Source: Lycorma delicatula | Lineage: Eukaryota; Arthropoda; Insecta; Hemiptera; Fulgoridae | NCBI RefSeq assembly: GCF_047948215.1 | Contig: NC_134455.1 | Span: 152,874,575-152,938,574, forward strand | Direction: 5' to 3' | DNA length: 64,000 nt | Shown: positions 36,960-48,949 of the stretch, in pieces | Layout of the letters: the number at the start of each line of letters is the position of its first letter | Position numbering within the stretch: position 1 is the stretch's first letter | Made by a program: the position numbers and the translations under genes | The notes under the pieces: model-generated | The model's database searches: none | Seen by the model: only the letters and a program-made list of their open reading frames with translations | What the model was told of the DNA's origin: nothing

Positions 36960-37700
36960 CCCTGGATCTCCTCATTTGGAAGAGGGAGTAGATGTGACAG
37001 CAGAGTGGGGTAAGGCATATGCAAAGGTACTTTTCCACTTGTGGCAGGAGAGATGGTTTCAGTCGAAGAAAGACATTTGGATCTATTGACTTATCCCAGA
37101 CCTCCAGAGATGACTGAGCCAAAAACACAGGGAACTAGGGTGCAAGTTAAACCAGTTTCTTACTGGTCATGGATGTTTCAAGGCATACTTGTGCACGCCA
37201 AGATTGAGACCTTCCGTATTACTGTGGAGAGGAGGACACTTCACAACACATGGTGTTTGTGTGTAATTGATTCCTGCATCATAGGGAAATATGCAGGAGA
37301 AAATTCAGCATGATTACCCTAGAGTACATCATAGGGACTATACTACAGAACGAAAAATCATAGCACCCGGTGTCCATGATGTTGGTTGAGATCATTTGAA
37401 CCAAGCTGATGGAAAATGTCCAGAGGTGAATAACTACCTCTGAGTCTCCCTTGGGGCAGGTCCCAGATTCCAAAAGAGGATGAAGTTAAAAAAAACTCAG
37501 GATTCCAATAAGTATGAGGCATGGGGCCTGGAGTACAGGTGTGGATTGTAACAAGACACATGGGGTGCTGTGAAAATACCATAAGGTTAACCCGGCATTC
37601 CATGTTGTAGAGGGGAAGAGATTTTAGTAGGTAGGCCATAGGCCTGCAAGACTCCCACACTCTATGGGGTATGAGACTACATGGTGCCGGTAAAAGGTTC
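36960..37700 (+). mobile_element. R1/jockey-type LINE 3' end, broken
   Basis: On the plus strand, joining frames by eye, 36985-37250 reads AEWGKAYAKVLFHLWQERWF, then WIY.LIPDLQR and NQFLTGHGCFKAYLCTPRLR. These are the conserved C-terminal RNase-H-like tail segments of jockey/R1-clade ORF2 proteins. Stops and at least two frameshifts separate them. The remainder to about 37.7 kb is probably 3' UTR. Confidence 0.65.
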
Positions 37701-38079
37701 CTCCTTCTCTGACAAAAAAACTATTTAAGATCGTGAACAACAATCACAAACATACTTATTTATTACAAAATTAAAGAATATATATAATTGCAAAACAAGA
37801 AAACATAATTCTGCAAAAATGTTTTTCAAAGAATCATATGTAAATAAAAATTATGTAAACTCCTGAACCAGAATGGTTTTAAAAAGTACCATTATTTAAA
37901 AAAATTTATTAAGAAATGAAAAAACTTATGAGACTAAGATAAAATTGTATTTAAGTAATAGTAATAAGTAATTATGTTAAAGAATAATTAGTGCAAAGAA
38001 ACTAAGATTATTCCAGGTCTGAATTAGAAATAAATAAATCTGTAAAATAAAATTGAAATAAAGAGATTTTTAACAAATT

Positions 38080-39900
38080 AAACCATTTTTCAATTAATTT
38101 TACAAAACCACCGATGACAGATACTCTCATTCAAAAAACTATCCAACCTCATACAAATACCAAGAGGGGTAATAACATGGATCAACAATAAAGACTGAAG
38201 GTCCCCACTGTGTTTGTTGTTTCTTACTGTTGTATGTTTAGAGCTACGAGAAAGTGTTGAGCTCTGATGTCTAGCGGAGCAGTAGATCTTTACTGTTCCT
38301 GGTATCAATTAACATGCTGGTTTGCAAATACCATACCAAAGGTTGGATGAGTTGGTTGCACCCTAATGTGAGCCAGATAGGAGCATGTAATTTGCTTCCG
38401 TCTGTTACAGAGAGTTGGCTCACCACTGTCCACCAGCTGACTGACCACGAAGTTTGAGCAAAAAGCACCACTGGAAAGACAGATGAATGAATGAATGGAT
38501 GAATGATGGACTGCATCGAGCATCTTTGGTGCGTTGGCCTCCGCCGATGAATGAGCTACGCAGCCGTAGTCCAAGCGGGAACGGACAGGGCTTGATAAAA
38601 GCGCAACATGCATACGCGATCGGCTCCCCCCAACAGGTATTAGAACTCTCAGCATGTCTAACACTTTTAGGCATTTCACCTTCAGCTCCTTCAAATAGAC
38701 ATGTAATTTCTTCAAATAGTCCTTCAAATACTCAAATGACATACCTAGAAATCTAACCCGTGGTCATGCTTCAGCTAGTTCACCATGTAAATACAGTTGA
38801 GGGTCAACATGCTCCCTCAACCGGGAAAAGCAAATGCACATGATTTTTTAAGGGGAAAACGTGAACCCAGTAGATTTACACCACGATTCTAAGAGATTTA
38901 TCGTGTTTTGAAGCAGTCTCTCACCTGTAGCTAACGTTCTACATGCTACATAAATTGAAAAATAATCTACAAACAAACAACACATAACGGAATTTGCACG
39001 CAGTTTGTTATATTATTTATGACTGCGGAAAAAAATGTAACATTAAGAACACTTCCCTGAGGTAGTTTGTTTTCCAGCGTGAAACTTTCATATACTGTCG
39101 TTCCAATAACACGGAAGGACCGACTACTGAGGAAATTCCTGACATGCGAGGAGATTACCTTGTGCACCCCCATTCGTGAAGTGTATTTTGGATTCCTCTC
39201 CTCCATGCCGTGTCGTACGCCATTTGCAAATTAAAGAAATACAGCAACCAGGCGTTGGCGAAGTAAAAAGGCGTTTTGAATAGCGATCAACAGGCGATCT
39301 GCCCTGGCGGAAACCACATTGTTCTGGGGCAATCAGGGAGTTTCTCTCAAGGTACCATACTAGACGACCGTTCACCATTCGTTCCATTACCTTACACAGG
39401 GTACTAGTCAAGGATATAGGATGATAACTTGTCGGGCATGATTTATCCTTACCAGGTTTCAGTAGAGGGATTAATAATGCCTCTGACCAAGAATCTGAAA
39501 AAATTTGATCAGAGAAATTTTTCTTATAGATACACAAATGATGTGGTGCACTATCTGGAAGATGTGATAACATACTGAGCCTTAATTATCATTTCCGGGG
39601 GAAGTGTCTCAAGAATTATTCAGGGCATACCTAATTTCATTATAACAAATGGGCATGTTTAACTCATTTTGCGAGTCTCCAATAACCACGGGAAATTTTC
39701 TACTTTCAACTTATATCTCACGAACTTGGAGCAGTACGATGATGTATGTGAAACTGCCCTAAAAATGACCTTCATCAACGGGCGCGGCCAGAGTTTTCAC
39801 CACTTTGCAGTCCAATCGGCTGTGGTGTTTCTACCGATCCATACATGGTTCCAACCTTTCTCCATATAATAGATGACTGTCTTGTACGTGAAATTGATTC
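38080..39900 (-). mobile_element. jockey-like LINE ORF2 relic
   Basis: Minus strand. The RT fingers and palm lie at 39124-39573 (SWSEALLIPLLKPGKDKS, then YHPISLTSTLCKVMERMVNG, then PEQCGFRQGRSPVDRY). At 38967-39206 comes NKLPQGSVLNVTFFSAVINN. The active site near 38980 reads LFVDYFSIYVACR: the second catalytic Asp of FVDD is Tyr. The thumb and C-terminus at 38305-38742 carry LKVLDMLRVL, SRLDYGCVAHSSAEANAPKM, LDAVHHS and RVQPTHPTFGMV. Frameshifts between these blocks and the lost Asp make it inactive. An endonuclease remnant may extend towards 39.9 kb. Confidence 0.85.
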
Positions 39901-40559
39901 GACGTAATTCATACAAGAAATCAGTTTAGCACACCTAAACACTCGACGGTAAACACAGAAATTCAGTCGTCGGTCTTCGATTAAAATTATATAAAGTCCT
40001 GATCCCTTAATGTGCGACTGCAGTCCTCATCCCAGATTTTGGTTTTCCAGATTTTTAATTTATATATCTGCCTAATCCCCTCAAAAAAAATGTATACAAT
40101 CACAAATATCAGCTGATTCCAGGATCAGAATAACAGAACTAATTACTGAAACAGGCTGTAAAAGCAACTGAAAACATTGTGATATAAGATTTTAACTGAA
40201 AACATTGTGATATAACATTGTGATATGAGATTCATTAAAATTGGTTCAGCTTGTCATTTCAAAAAATATAGTTTTAAATATTTAAAACAAGCGCTTACTA
40301 TCACTTTTTTGTGTTTGCATTATCACCTTTTTTGTGTTAACTATCACAGGCAAAAATATTAAATTTTAATCAGCTAGTTTATATATTTTATCCGATAAAG
40401 TTTTATCTTTTATCAAATCCCAATCAGGCTTACATTTTTCGCATGCTTAAAAAAATGTTAATTGGGTAGTTAGTCTACAGTTGGTTTTAATAAATGACAC
40501 CAGTTATTCATTCATAGACTATGAAAAGAATAAATGTTTACTGACCACCACTGTATTTT

Positions 40560-40690
40560 AAGGGGAGCAGCCACAATCTATCTTTGTTTTTCATCAGAAA
40601 TGTTCCGAGTTTGAATCCTGACCAGGATTGACATTTTCCGTATTCTACAATTATTTCATATCATATTCCATCTACAATTTAAATAAGAAA
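40560..40690 (+). repeat. tRNA-derived SINE fragment
   Basis: Contains a box B-like GAGTTTGAATCCTGACC (40608-40624) followed by AGGATTGACATTTTCCGTAT, which resembles the tail of a common tRNA-derived insect SINE. A matching box A was not identified with certainty. Confidence 0.4.
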
Positions 40691-40944
40691 CAGGTACTGT
40701 GTTTTTACAAATCCAACAATATTCAATGAGAATTTAAAAAGCTCTTAAAATTTAGTACCTTTTATTTGTTTATTATTCTCATAATTTATTTTACAAAGAA
40801 AAATAATAAAGTTCTAATTACATTTTATTATTTTATTTTAGTCGATGATTAATTCACAACAAGCTCAGAGCCTGGGAAAGGGGTAGGGTGGAAATTTTGA
40901 AGCATATGAATAATGAATAAATCATTCTTCATTGAAGCATTTAA

Positions 40945-41015
40945 TTCTAAGACCTTTCAGATGAAAGGCTGAAGACCTTACCATTATGCTACAGAGGTAT
41001 AAAACATTGCAATGT
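40945..41015 (-). repeat. tRNA-like sequence, probably SINE remnant
   Basis: On the minus strand CTCTGTAGCATAATGGTAAG carries a box A-like TAGCATAATGG. It is followed by a possible anticodon hairpin (CCTTTCATCTGAAAGG). The T arm and box B are degenerate, so it is not a working tRNA gene. Confidence 0.35.
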
Positions 41016-41158
41016 TTTATACAGTTTTTTTGGTCTTTTTAGAACTTGAATTTTTTTACTCAGAATGCCTTATTTTTACAAAATATACAAGTTTACCTCC
41101 ATGGAATTGACTCTTACTTAAATAAAGCCTCACATAAACTCTGAAGCATTGCATGGTA

Positions 41159-41399
41159 TCAACTTAATTTTAAGTTGATAATAAGATTATAACTTTGTAA
41201 TTGAAGGAATGTGTTTACAGATTTCATTGCTTTTGATTGAATCACTGAAGGTGATGTATGGATATTTGATTCTTGTGATTCTGTTGTAAGCTTTGGTAAT
41301 ATTTTTGCATTGTTGTATTCTTCAATGAAATAATATACATTTCGGGTGCCTTTTCGTCTTAACAAAGTGGAGACCATTAAAGTAACAATCTCATATTGC
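41159..41399 (-). CDS. Exon-like block, possible upstream exon of host gene 1
   Basis: On the minus strand an acceptor (CTGGTGCCTGTGTAG, ending at 41400) leads into a frame that reads QYEIVTLMVSTLLRRKGTRN, then VYYFIEEYNNAKILPKL and SPSVIQSKAMKSVNTFLQLQ. It runs to a TGA at 41159-41161. The composition looks like real protein. If it is internal, donors such as TCT/GTAAAC (about 41219) give phase 0. This does not fit the exon at 35844-36013, which needs two upstream bases, so either another exon lies between or this block ends a different transcript. Family unknown. Confidence 0.5.
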
Positions 41400-43345
41400 C
41401 TACACAGGCACCAGACTACACAAATGTGGAAAGTAAAATAATAAATTATAAAGAAATATTAAATTTTACATCGCTGACTCTAACTTAATGTATTCTGAAA
41501 AAATGCCTGTAAGAAAAGTAAGAAAAACTTCTATTTTTTATTTGTTTTTCATAATTATTCTAGGAAGATATGTACAATTAATAGTAGAGTTTTTTGAATG
41601 CTTATTTTTACTTAGCGCTTTTTTGTTGTTTCCACAAATTTAAAACTTTACCACTCTATTAGTCAACTAGACACAAAAGCGGTATAAGTTTTTTAGAAAC
41701 ATTGTGCTGTGCTATTTAAATATAAATTTGAATGATATTTGCATGTGTGTAACGCATGTTATGTGCTAGCCGCGATGTATTCCTGCTTCATTTATCAGTT
41801 TTCGTTTATTTACGGTGAATTTCGAAAAAATCACAAGACTCAAAAAGTGTTTCTTTTTATCATTTTATCGAATACTATCATTGAAATTTTAATAGGGTAT
41901 AATTTATAAATTTTGTTTTAGTGTAGCTGCACCTCGCTTCTAGATAGGACAATTTTAGATAGCCTATGCTACTTTCAGACCGAAGACCTGTTTCTACCCA
42001 AAGTTGGTTGTAGGTGGTTGGATCTGTGAAGCCATAGAAAGGAACAAAACATACATTTCAATTAAATACAATATTACTCCTAATAACTCCTGATAAACAC
42101 ATTTTATTTGGATTAATTTGTCGTTTCAAAGTTTATAGTTTTAAATAATTATTCTGATTGGGACAGATATATGGCAAAAATAATTCAGTTTGTGTATTTA
42201 TTTTTAAGTAATTTTAAAAACAAGTAGTCGTAAACATGTTTCTCAAATCAGCTGGAGAAGCTGTAGTCATCTCAAATATTATATTTATTTAAGATTTACT
42301 TTTATAACTATTTTAATCGGTATTTTGATGATTAATAAATTATTATAGTATGATAATGAGGATAGTAATGATTAAGATAGATTATTATCATAAATAAAAA
42401 TAATATTACTCTTGATTGTCTGCAATAAAATATATTTATTACTGTAATAAATGTTCATCATAAACTATTTATAACAAATGTGCACGTTTGTATGTACGTT
42501 ACAATCTTTGGCTTTAGAATTAATATATACTCAATATTTTTCAGTCTCATTAAAACAAGGCAGATGTGTTGAATTATGTTGCACAAAATATTAAACTTTT
42601 CTAAATACGTTTTTTAAATATATTTCAACTGTCTAGGGTTCTGGTCGATTATACGAACACGTTTATGTGAAATTAATTGGCAAATCAGAATTTCTTTTAC
42701 CATTGATCTTCCGTTTAACATTAACGATAAAGATTAACAAGTTCATTCGGTGTAATATTTTTAGAACTAAATGAAAAGGTAGTAGAATCAATACAGTGGG
42801 AGACATTCATTTACATAGAACTAATTTTGTAAGTTCAAGTCCGTTAGTACTAATTAAACAACACATCTGTGGGCTACAAAGTGTCATTTTCGTGTTCCAA
42901 TTAACAATAACAGGATGGTTATTTGAACAACTTAAAACTTAACGTACAGCCCCATCTTCTGTTTGTGACAAATAAAACGTTCTAAGATAATTGTACATGA
43001 AAATTCAAGTAAAATACGTTAAATTTCAAGTATTGATTAATAAACGAATTTCGTTTATATTTCATATTAGATTTGTACGGATAAAAAATATACTTATGTA
43101 TTTATATATCATCCGGTAACACTGAAAGAAAAAAAATTCTTTAATGTTTCTTTAAGTGTGATACCATTTATTTAACTGCTTTTTTGCGTACATTACAGAT
43201 CTGTAAACACAGTTTTTCTATCACCGTTAGTTTTAAATAAATTACGCTTCAAATAACATTAAGGGAAAATGTAGTTAAAATCTGTAAAATTTATAATTTT
43301 GCATGGCCATACCTGTGTTACAATGATTACACTGATGCTTTTCTT
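41400..43345. other. AT-rich DNA without recognised features
   Basis: No element, exon or RNA gene was identified. Confidence 0.5.
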
Positions 43346-43349
43346 TTAT

Positions 43350-44870
43350 AAATCAACTCAGGCCTCAGGCACATCCCGAATTAATGTCCAAAAGTAATCG
43401 GCTAGCATGTTAGTGTTCCATTTCCCTTTAGAGCGGGCTTTCCATCACCGAAATGTCTTGGTGAAAACGTTCACCGTGTTGTTCACTTACGTCTCCATGG
43501 TTGTCCGGGAAAAAATCCAGATGTGAGTGGAGGAAATGTATTTTCAAAAATATATTACATCGCACAACTCTGTATGAAGTAAGAAGTTGATTAACAGTAT
43601 CGTGGTAATTGTCGGATTTCTGTTAGCCGATAAAAGTTTTGCAATCGTCTTTAAATCAAGCTTTAAGTCCAAGCTGCACTTTCTACCACTCACTTTCTTT
43701 TTCTGTACTTCTTACTTAACATTGAGTTAAATACATCATCTTTGACCAACTCTCTTATTTGAGGACCAACAAATGTTCATTCTTTAATTTTTCCTTCACA
43801 TACATTCGGAAATTTCTGCCTGATGTACAAAAATCTGGGACTATCCTTCTTCATTGCTTTTACAAAATTTTTCATGAGTCCTAGCTTGATATGGGGAGGG
43901 GGAAAATATTTTTTTGGGTTCAAATAAGGGCTCATAAATAATATTTTTCCCATTTGGAGTTAAGTTGTCTTGTTTCTTCCAATCTTTGGTAAAATAATGT
44001 TTATCCCTAGCTCGACTGTCCCATTCACAAAGAAAACACATGTACTTAGTATAGCCAACTGCATGCCTAACAAAATAGCTACAACCTTCAAATCACCATA
44101 TATGTTACAGCTATATATTTTTTCAAGAACTTCTTTCATCAAATCGTATATTTCTTTCAAATTAATACCATAAGCGATTAGTATCGAAGGATATTTGTTA
44201 CCGTTGTGTAGTAGAACCACTTTTAAACTAAACTTGGACGAATCTATGAAAAGGCGCCAGTCCTCAGGTTTATGAACTTATCCTACGTGCAACATAAGCT
44301 TATCAATATTTGTGCAATGAACCAAATTATTTTCATCAATAAAGTACTGAGAAAGTTCTTTCTGTCGGCTTCGAAAGCACAAATTATTTGTATTTTTTTG
44401 AAGTAAATTCCAACCTTGCGGTCTTCAAAAACTAACAGTTCAGCATGATTTTTTTATAAATCTAAATTCTTAACCAAGTCATTTAATTCATCTTGTGATA
44501 TAAAATGTGGCTTACTGGAAGATAATTCAAAATCAAAATGATAACTGTTGTCTTCTTCAGTATTGCGTGATTCTTCATCGCTGCTTTCGAAAAATACATT
44601 CACAGGTGGCTTAGGAACTGGAATAATTTCACTGTGAGGTACAGGCCTGATTGCAGATTGCAACGAAGGATATTTTACAGTATGTTTAGATTTTTTAGAA
44701 ATTCCGGACACACTTGTTAAACAAAAGTAACAAGCGGTTACATAATCCTTTGGTTCCCGCCAAACCATAGGTACACCAAATGGCAAAGCCTTCCGTGTAC
44801 CTTTCAGCCATCCTCTTAAATATACGGAACAATTAGTGCACGCTATATGAGGAGCCAACGTTTTATCCTA
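43350..44870 (-). pseudogene. Decayed copy of a repeated arthropod zinc-ribbon-like gene family (CTNC...CYFC type)
   Basis: Minus strand. The first frame (44454-44858) reads ACTNCSVYLRGWLKGTRKAL, then PFGVPMVWREPKDYVTACYF: two CxxC pairs that look like a zinc ribbon. It is followed by an acidic linker and ISQDELNDLVKNLDL. The next frames carry VVLLHNGNKYPSI and GDLKVVAILLGMQL (43960-44220), then CFLCEWDSRARDKHYFTKDW (near 44000-44040). A final block near 43440-43530 reads HSHLDFFPDNHGDVSEQHGE and RFHQDISVME. From memory, multi-copy proteins with this block order occur in insects and other arthropods and are thought to be linked to mobile DNA; the function is unknown. Several frameshifts and stops show this copy is dead. 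Confidence 0.75.
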
Positions 44871-45629
44871 AATCACCTATTTTTCACTGAAAGTACAATT
44901 GTTTTTTACTCAAAGGTGTAATATGATTTTTCTATTTGATTTTTCGGTAAACTCACCACAAACATAACAAACGGTATCCACATCATTTACACAATTTCGA
45001 GGTATGACACTGCACTGAAAACAAACTTAAGACAGCAATAAAATGAACAAAATTAATTCCTTCCTAAATCCAGTGCTTAATACAAACAACACAGCTGTGT
45101 TTTCAGCTACATGTTTTAACCTGCACAGACATGATTAAACTTGTTCATGAGGCTCACTCTTCATTATTAGATATGATGTCGTAATATGTGACTATGATAT
45201 GATTTAATTCTTTGTCTAGTATTGTTTATTTATAGCTTATAAATTATGTTAACAAAGTTAAACAATAAAAAAATGAGCTAAAAATGCAATGTAGGAGCTT
45301 AAAATGCTAATTATACGTTGAAGAATGAAAAATATTCTTTAATTAAAATTGAAAATTTTTTCAAAAGTGGTGGGCGATAGAAAGATTCTGAGTTCATATT
45401 CGTTTTCAGCATAAAAAAAAAGATTAAAATCATGTGTCGTATTGTTAGGAAACAAATGGCGGCTGTCCGACTTATCTAATTAGATGTATCTATTCCCGTT
45501 CTTACATAATTAATAGAATAAGGAAGCAGATTCCTATCAACAGGTGTGTTTGTAAATTAACAGAAAGTTTAGAAAATTAAGTTTTAACTCCTAGATTCGG
45601 TGAAGGGAAAATTCAGATATTCATCTTCT

Positions 45630-45923
45630 CGTGGCAGGCAGGGTGCAACTTGTATTCATTAACAATTAGTATATACAAGCGGCTAACCAATGAAGAAATC
45701 CATTTCTTCATTGAAATGGATACCCGTGGTATATGGAGTCCTTCATTACAAGTGCCAACGGCCTCCTCGAGGTCGGATGAGCAGTGATGAGTAAAAGACA
45801 GTCTATTGCTCTTGGGGTGAAAAACTGCGCCCAAAAGGCGAGGCACTTCATAAGGAAGTGTCAACGGTATTAGAATACAGAAGGTTACGGAAAGCAACAG
45901 ATTTATAATACAGATTCTAGTAA
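45630..45923 (+). mobile_element. LINE family C-like 5' UTR, left half (split by mariner)
   Basis: This non-coding block (GTATATGGAGTCCTTCATTA, then GAGGTCGGATGAGCAGTGAT) runs up to the TA target of the mariner. It continues after the mariner at 47235. Its family is assigned from the right half, which matches the 5' region of the LINE at 32.6-35.6 kb. Confidence 0.55.
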
Positions 45924-45925
45924 TA

Positions 45926-47232
45926 CGAGGTTTATTTTTTTCAAGTTCCGATCGGTCACGAAATTAAAACCACAGTGAAAATAAAAACTTTTTTGTTTGT
46001 AACAAGTACTTACATAGTTACGCTATCTCTCTACATAGTCGCCACTCCGATTTAGACATTTGTCGTAGCGTGGTACCAACTTTCCAATACCCTCGTCATA
46101 GAACGGAGCCGCCTGTGTTTTCAGCCATTTCTCTACGCTGGTCTGCAGCTCGATGTCTGTGCCAAAATGTTGTCCTCCTAGCCAGCGTTTCATGTGAGCA
46201 AAGAGGTGAAAATCGGATGGAGCCAAGTCTGGGCTGTATGGTGGGTGATCAAACACTTCCCAACGAAAACGCTGTTACAGCTGCAGTGTGCGGCCGAGCA
46301 TTGTCATGGAGAAAGACAATGCCTGATGACATTACTCTCCGCTTATTCTGAATTGCCCTTCGTAGACGTTGAAGAGTCACGCAGTATGAGGCTGCAGTGA
46401 TGGTCGTGCCACGTTCCATGAATTCCACCCAGAGAACTCCATTCTGGTCCCAGAACACAGTAGCCATACACTTTTTGTTGGAGAAGGTTCGCTTGAACTT
46501 CTTTGGTTTACCCGGAGAATGAGAATGCATTCACTGTTTGGATTGATCTTTTGTTTATTCAGTTTCGAAATGGATCCATGTCTCGTCCCCTGTGACAATT
46601 TTGTTCAAAAAATCTTCTCCTTCATTGTGGAAGCGCTGGAGAAACGTTAGGGAGGCGTCCATTCTCATTGTTTTGTGATGGTCGGACAGCATCTTGGGAA
46701 CCCATCTCATACACAGTTTGCGGTACTGAAGTCTCTCACTCACAATGGTGTAGAGAGCTGACCTTGAAATTTTAGGAAACGGAATCGCTCAATACAGAAA
46801 TTGTGAACCGACGATTCTAATTGCCTCATCCACTCGCTCAACGAGATCAATGGTTGACACTCGCTTCCTTCCCTGACCGCCTGCATCATGAACATTTGCA
46901 CGTCCTGCTTTAAAGTTCCTGCACCATTGTCGCACTTTGCTGTCACTCATTGAAGTTTCATCGTACACATTACTTATTCGTCGATGAATTTCAGCTGCAT
47001 TACACCCCTCAGCCTGAAGAAATCGAATTACCGCACGCACTTCACACTTGGCGGGAGATGCTATTGTTATAGACATATTTACATACTAGCTGCGTGTTCA
47101 GAACTAAACGAAGTGACGCGCGTGATTGAAGGTTATACTAGAGACGCTGCGCAACACATATGCGCAAAGGTTAATCCGATTTTTGCGCGGGTTTTTATTT
47201 CGCGACCGATCGGACCTTCAAAAAAATAACCG
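45926..47232 (-). mobile_element. mariner transposon with intact ends and broken transposase
   Basis: The element is 1307 bp, flanked by TA duplications (45924-45925 and 47233-47234). Its roughly 45-base terminal inverted repeats share TTATTTTTTT and CCGATCGGTC blocks. The transposase runs on the minus strand from 47076. The N-terminal helix-turn-helix region reads IRFLQAEGCNAAEIHRRISN and VRQWCRNFKAGR. All three catalytic Asp are still present: GDETWIHFE (about 46570), FLHDNARPHTA (about 46290) and YSPDLAPSDFHLF (about 46200-46240), so it is a DD34D-type mariner. Frame breaks near 46.79, 46.74, 46.56 and 46.25 kb split it into four frames, so it needs a helper transposase. Confidence 0.92.
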
Positions 47233-47234
47233 TA

Positions 47235-47500
47235 TTCCCTGCATTACACTATGATGCTGGCGCTTCTTCTGTTAAATGTTCTGAAGTTAAAATAGCTTCT
47301 CATTCGGATCTCCGGCAGAAGCAAACAAAGAAGGAATGAAGCAAACAAATGGAATGTCAAGACTATCAAGTTAAGTAAGTTTATTATGAGGTGAATTTTA
47401 AAACTACAAGGGAATGAACCAGAAGCCTTGGAAAAAATGATGGCGACAAGGTAAGGTAAGGTAAGGTACCTGCTGCCAGGCAGAATTCCAGATGAAACCC
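47235..47500 (+). mobile_element. LINE family C-like 5' end, right half
   Basis: On the plus strand CTTCTCATTCGGATCTCCGG (47298-47317) matches the 5' region of the LINE at 35.3 kb, which on the minus strand reads CTTCCCATTCGGATCTCCTG. Just after it a frame reads KWNVKTIKLSKFIMR, a decayed TWNVRTL endonuclease start. A short (GGTAA)n run lies at about 47450-47468. Confidence 0.6.
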
Positions 47501-48940
47501 TCAATTACAGATTTTTTAAATTTAAAGAAAAACATTAAATTTTCTTTTAAAATAACAAATAGTCATGAAAGTTTGGAAAGGTAAACATAAATGTTTAGTA
47601 TTGTTTTTAGTATCATTGAAGTGGTGATAGTGTTTCTAATTGTATAGAGTAGAGAATATAGTGTACCGTGACAGGAAGTTGTAAGTAGCAAGAAACCAGT
47701 CCCCTGTCCAGCAATCCATCCCTATCTTGCACATTATCTGGAAATTCTTAACTTTGTCAAGTGACACGTAGTATAAAATAGTCTCAAATAATAGTAATAT
47801 GTAATACTTTCAATAGATAGTTGTGTGAGGTATGCGCTAGGCTTAAAGATTGTATTGTCTAATTAATATATATTCTATTTTTTAGTTTACTTAAAAGAAG
47901 GCAACAATGTTAAATTTTTACAAAAATATTTATTAAATTCTATACAAAATTTTTCTTTAAAATATATGCCAACAATTTAGAAGACTCCTTGATTATATGA
48001 AAATAAATAGTAATAGATTTAGATGAGAATGAAAAAAAATGAATGAAAAAATTCTAATTTTGCAAATTAGAATTTCTTTTACAATTAACCTATTGAAGCA
48101 TTTATCTTCAATCATTTAGTGCAATTGTGTAGATGCTGATATGCTATGACTTCTTTTAGTTGGTGTAATGGCTTCTTTGTAATCCTATGAAAAGACTACA
48201 AAATATTCAGTTTAACTATGAACCTGTATTCAGAAATAGATTGAAGAATAAGAATGACTAGATCAGATAAGATGAAAAGTGTTAATTATTTTCCTACTAC
48301 CATCTTAAAAGTAATAATTGAAAAAATCTGTCTATCTTCGGTGAAACAAATATAATATTTATATCACTTTGTCTAAATTTGGGTATTGGTTTGAAGAGCA
48401 CATCTCCTATACAAGTAGTTAAGAAATTCAAATATCCTTTTTTACTATTTTAAACAATACTCTTCCCCATTTCAATAAAGTAATTCTGTTTGAATAATTT
48501 TAGTGACCATTCAGTCCATTTTTATTTCAAATAATATGGATGTGAGTGTTTCGTTGGTGGTTATAGTGAGAGGACGTGTTATCTCTGTGCTATTGTATCT
48601 TTCTATAGTGTTTTCGAAGTTTTTTACGGAGTGTTTAGTATGGATCTGCGAGTGTAAGTTCGTACTACATTAGTGTGTAAGTATTGTTGTGTGAGTGTGC
48701 GTGTGTGAGGAGTTTTTTTATTCTTTTTTCGTGGATTTTTCTGAATTAATTTGGAAAATAATACAACATTGTACATGTAATATTTGTTATCTTGTTTAGT
48801 AGCAAGTTATCGTAGATAAGAGAAGAGATTATTTTACTTAATATAAAATTTTTCTATAGTCTATCTCTGTAGTGAACACAATTGTTATTGTAGGCTATAA
48901 TGAACTATAGTAAGATTAGAGTTGAGACTTGAGTCGGATA
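47501..48940. other. AT-rich DNA without recognised genes
   Basis: No exon or element was identified to about 48.5 kb. From 48540 the sequence is GT-rich (GTGTGAGTGTGCGTGTGTGA) and may be the 5' UTR of the following LINE. Confidence 0.45.
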
Positions 48941-48949
48941 TTTTAAATC

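Noticed and set aside
40945..41015. Functional tRNA gene
   Set aside because: Box A and an anticodon-like hairpin are present, but the T arm is degenerate and the acceptor stem does not pair convincingly.
47244..47504. 86-codon minus-strand frame rich in Leu and Ser
   Set aside because: Runs antisense to the LINE 5' end and shows no motif.
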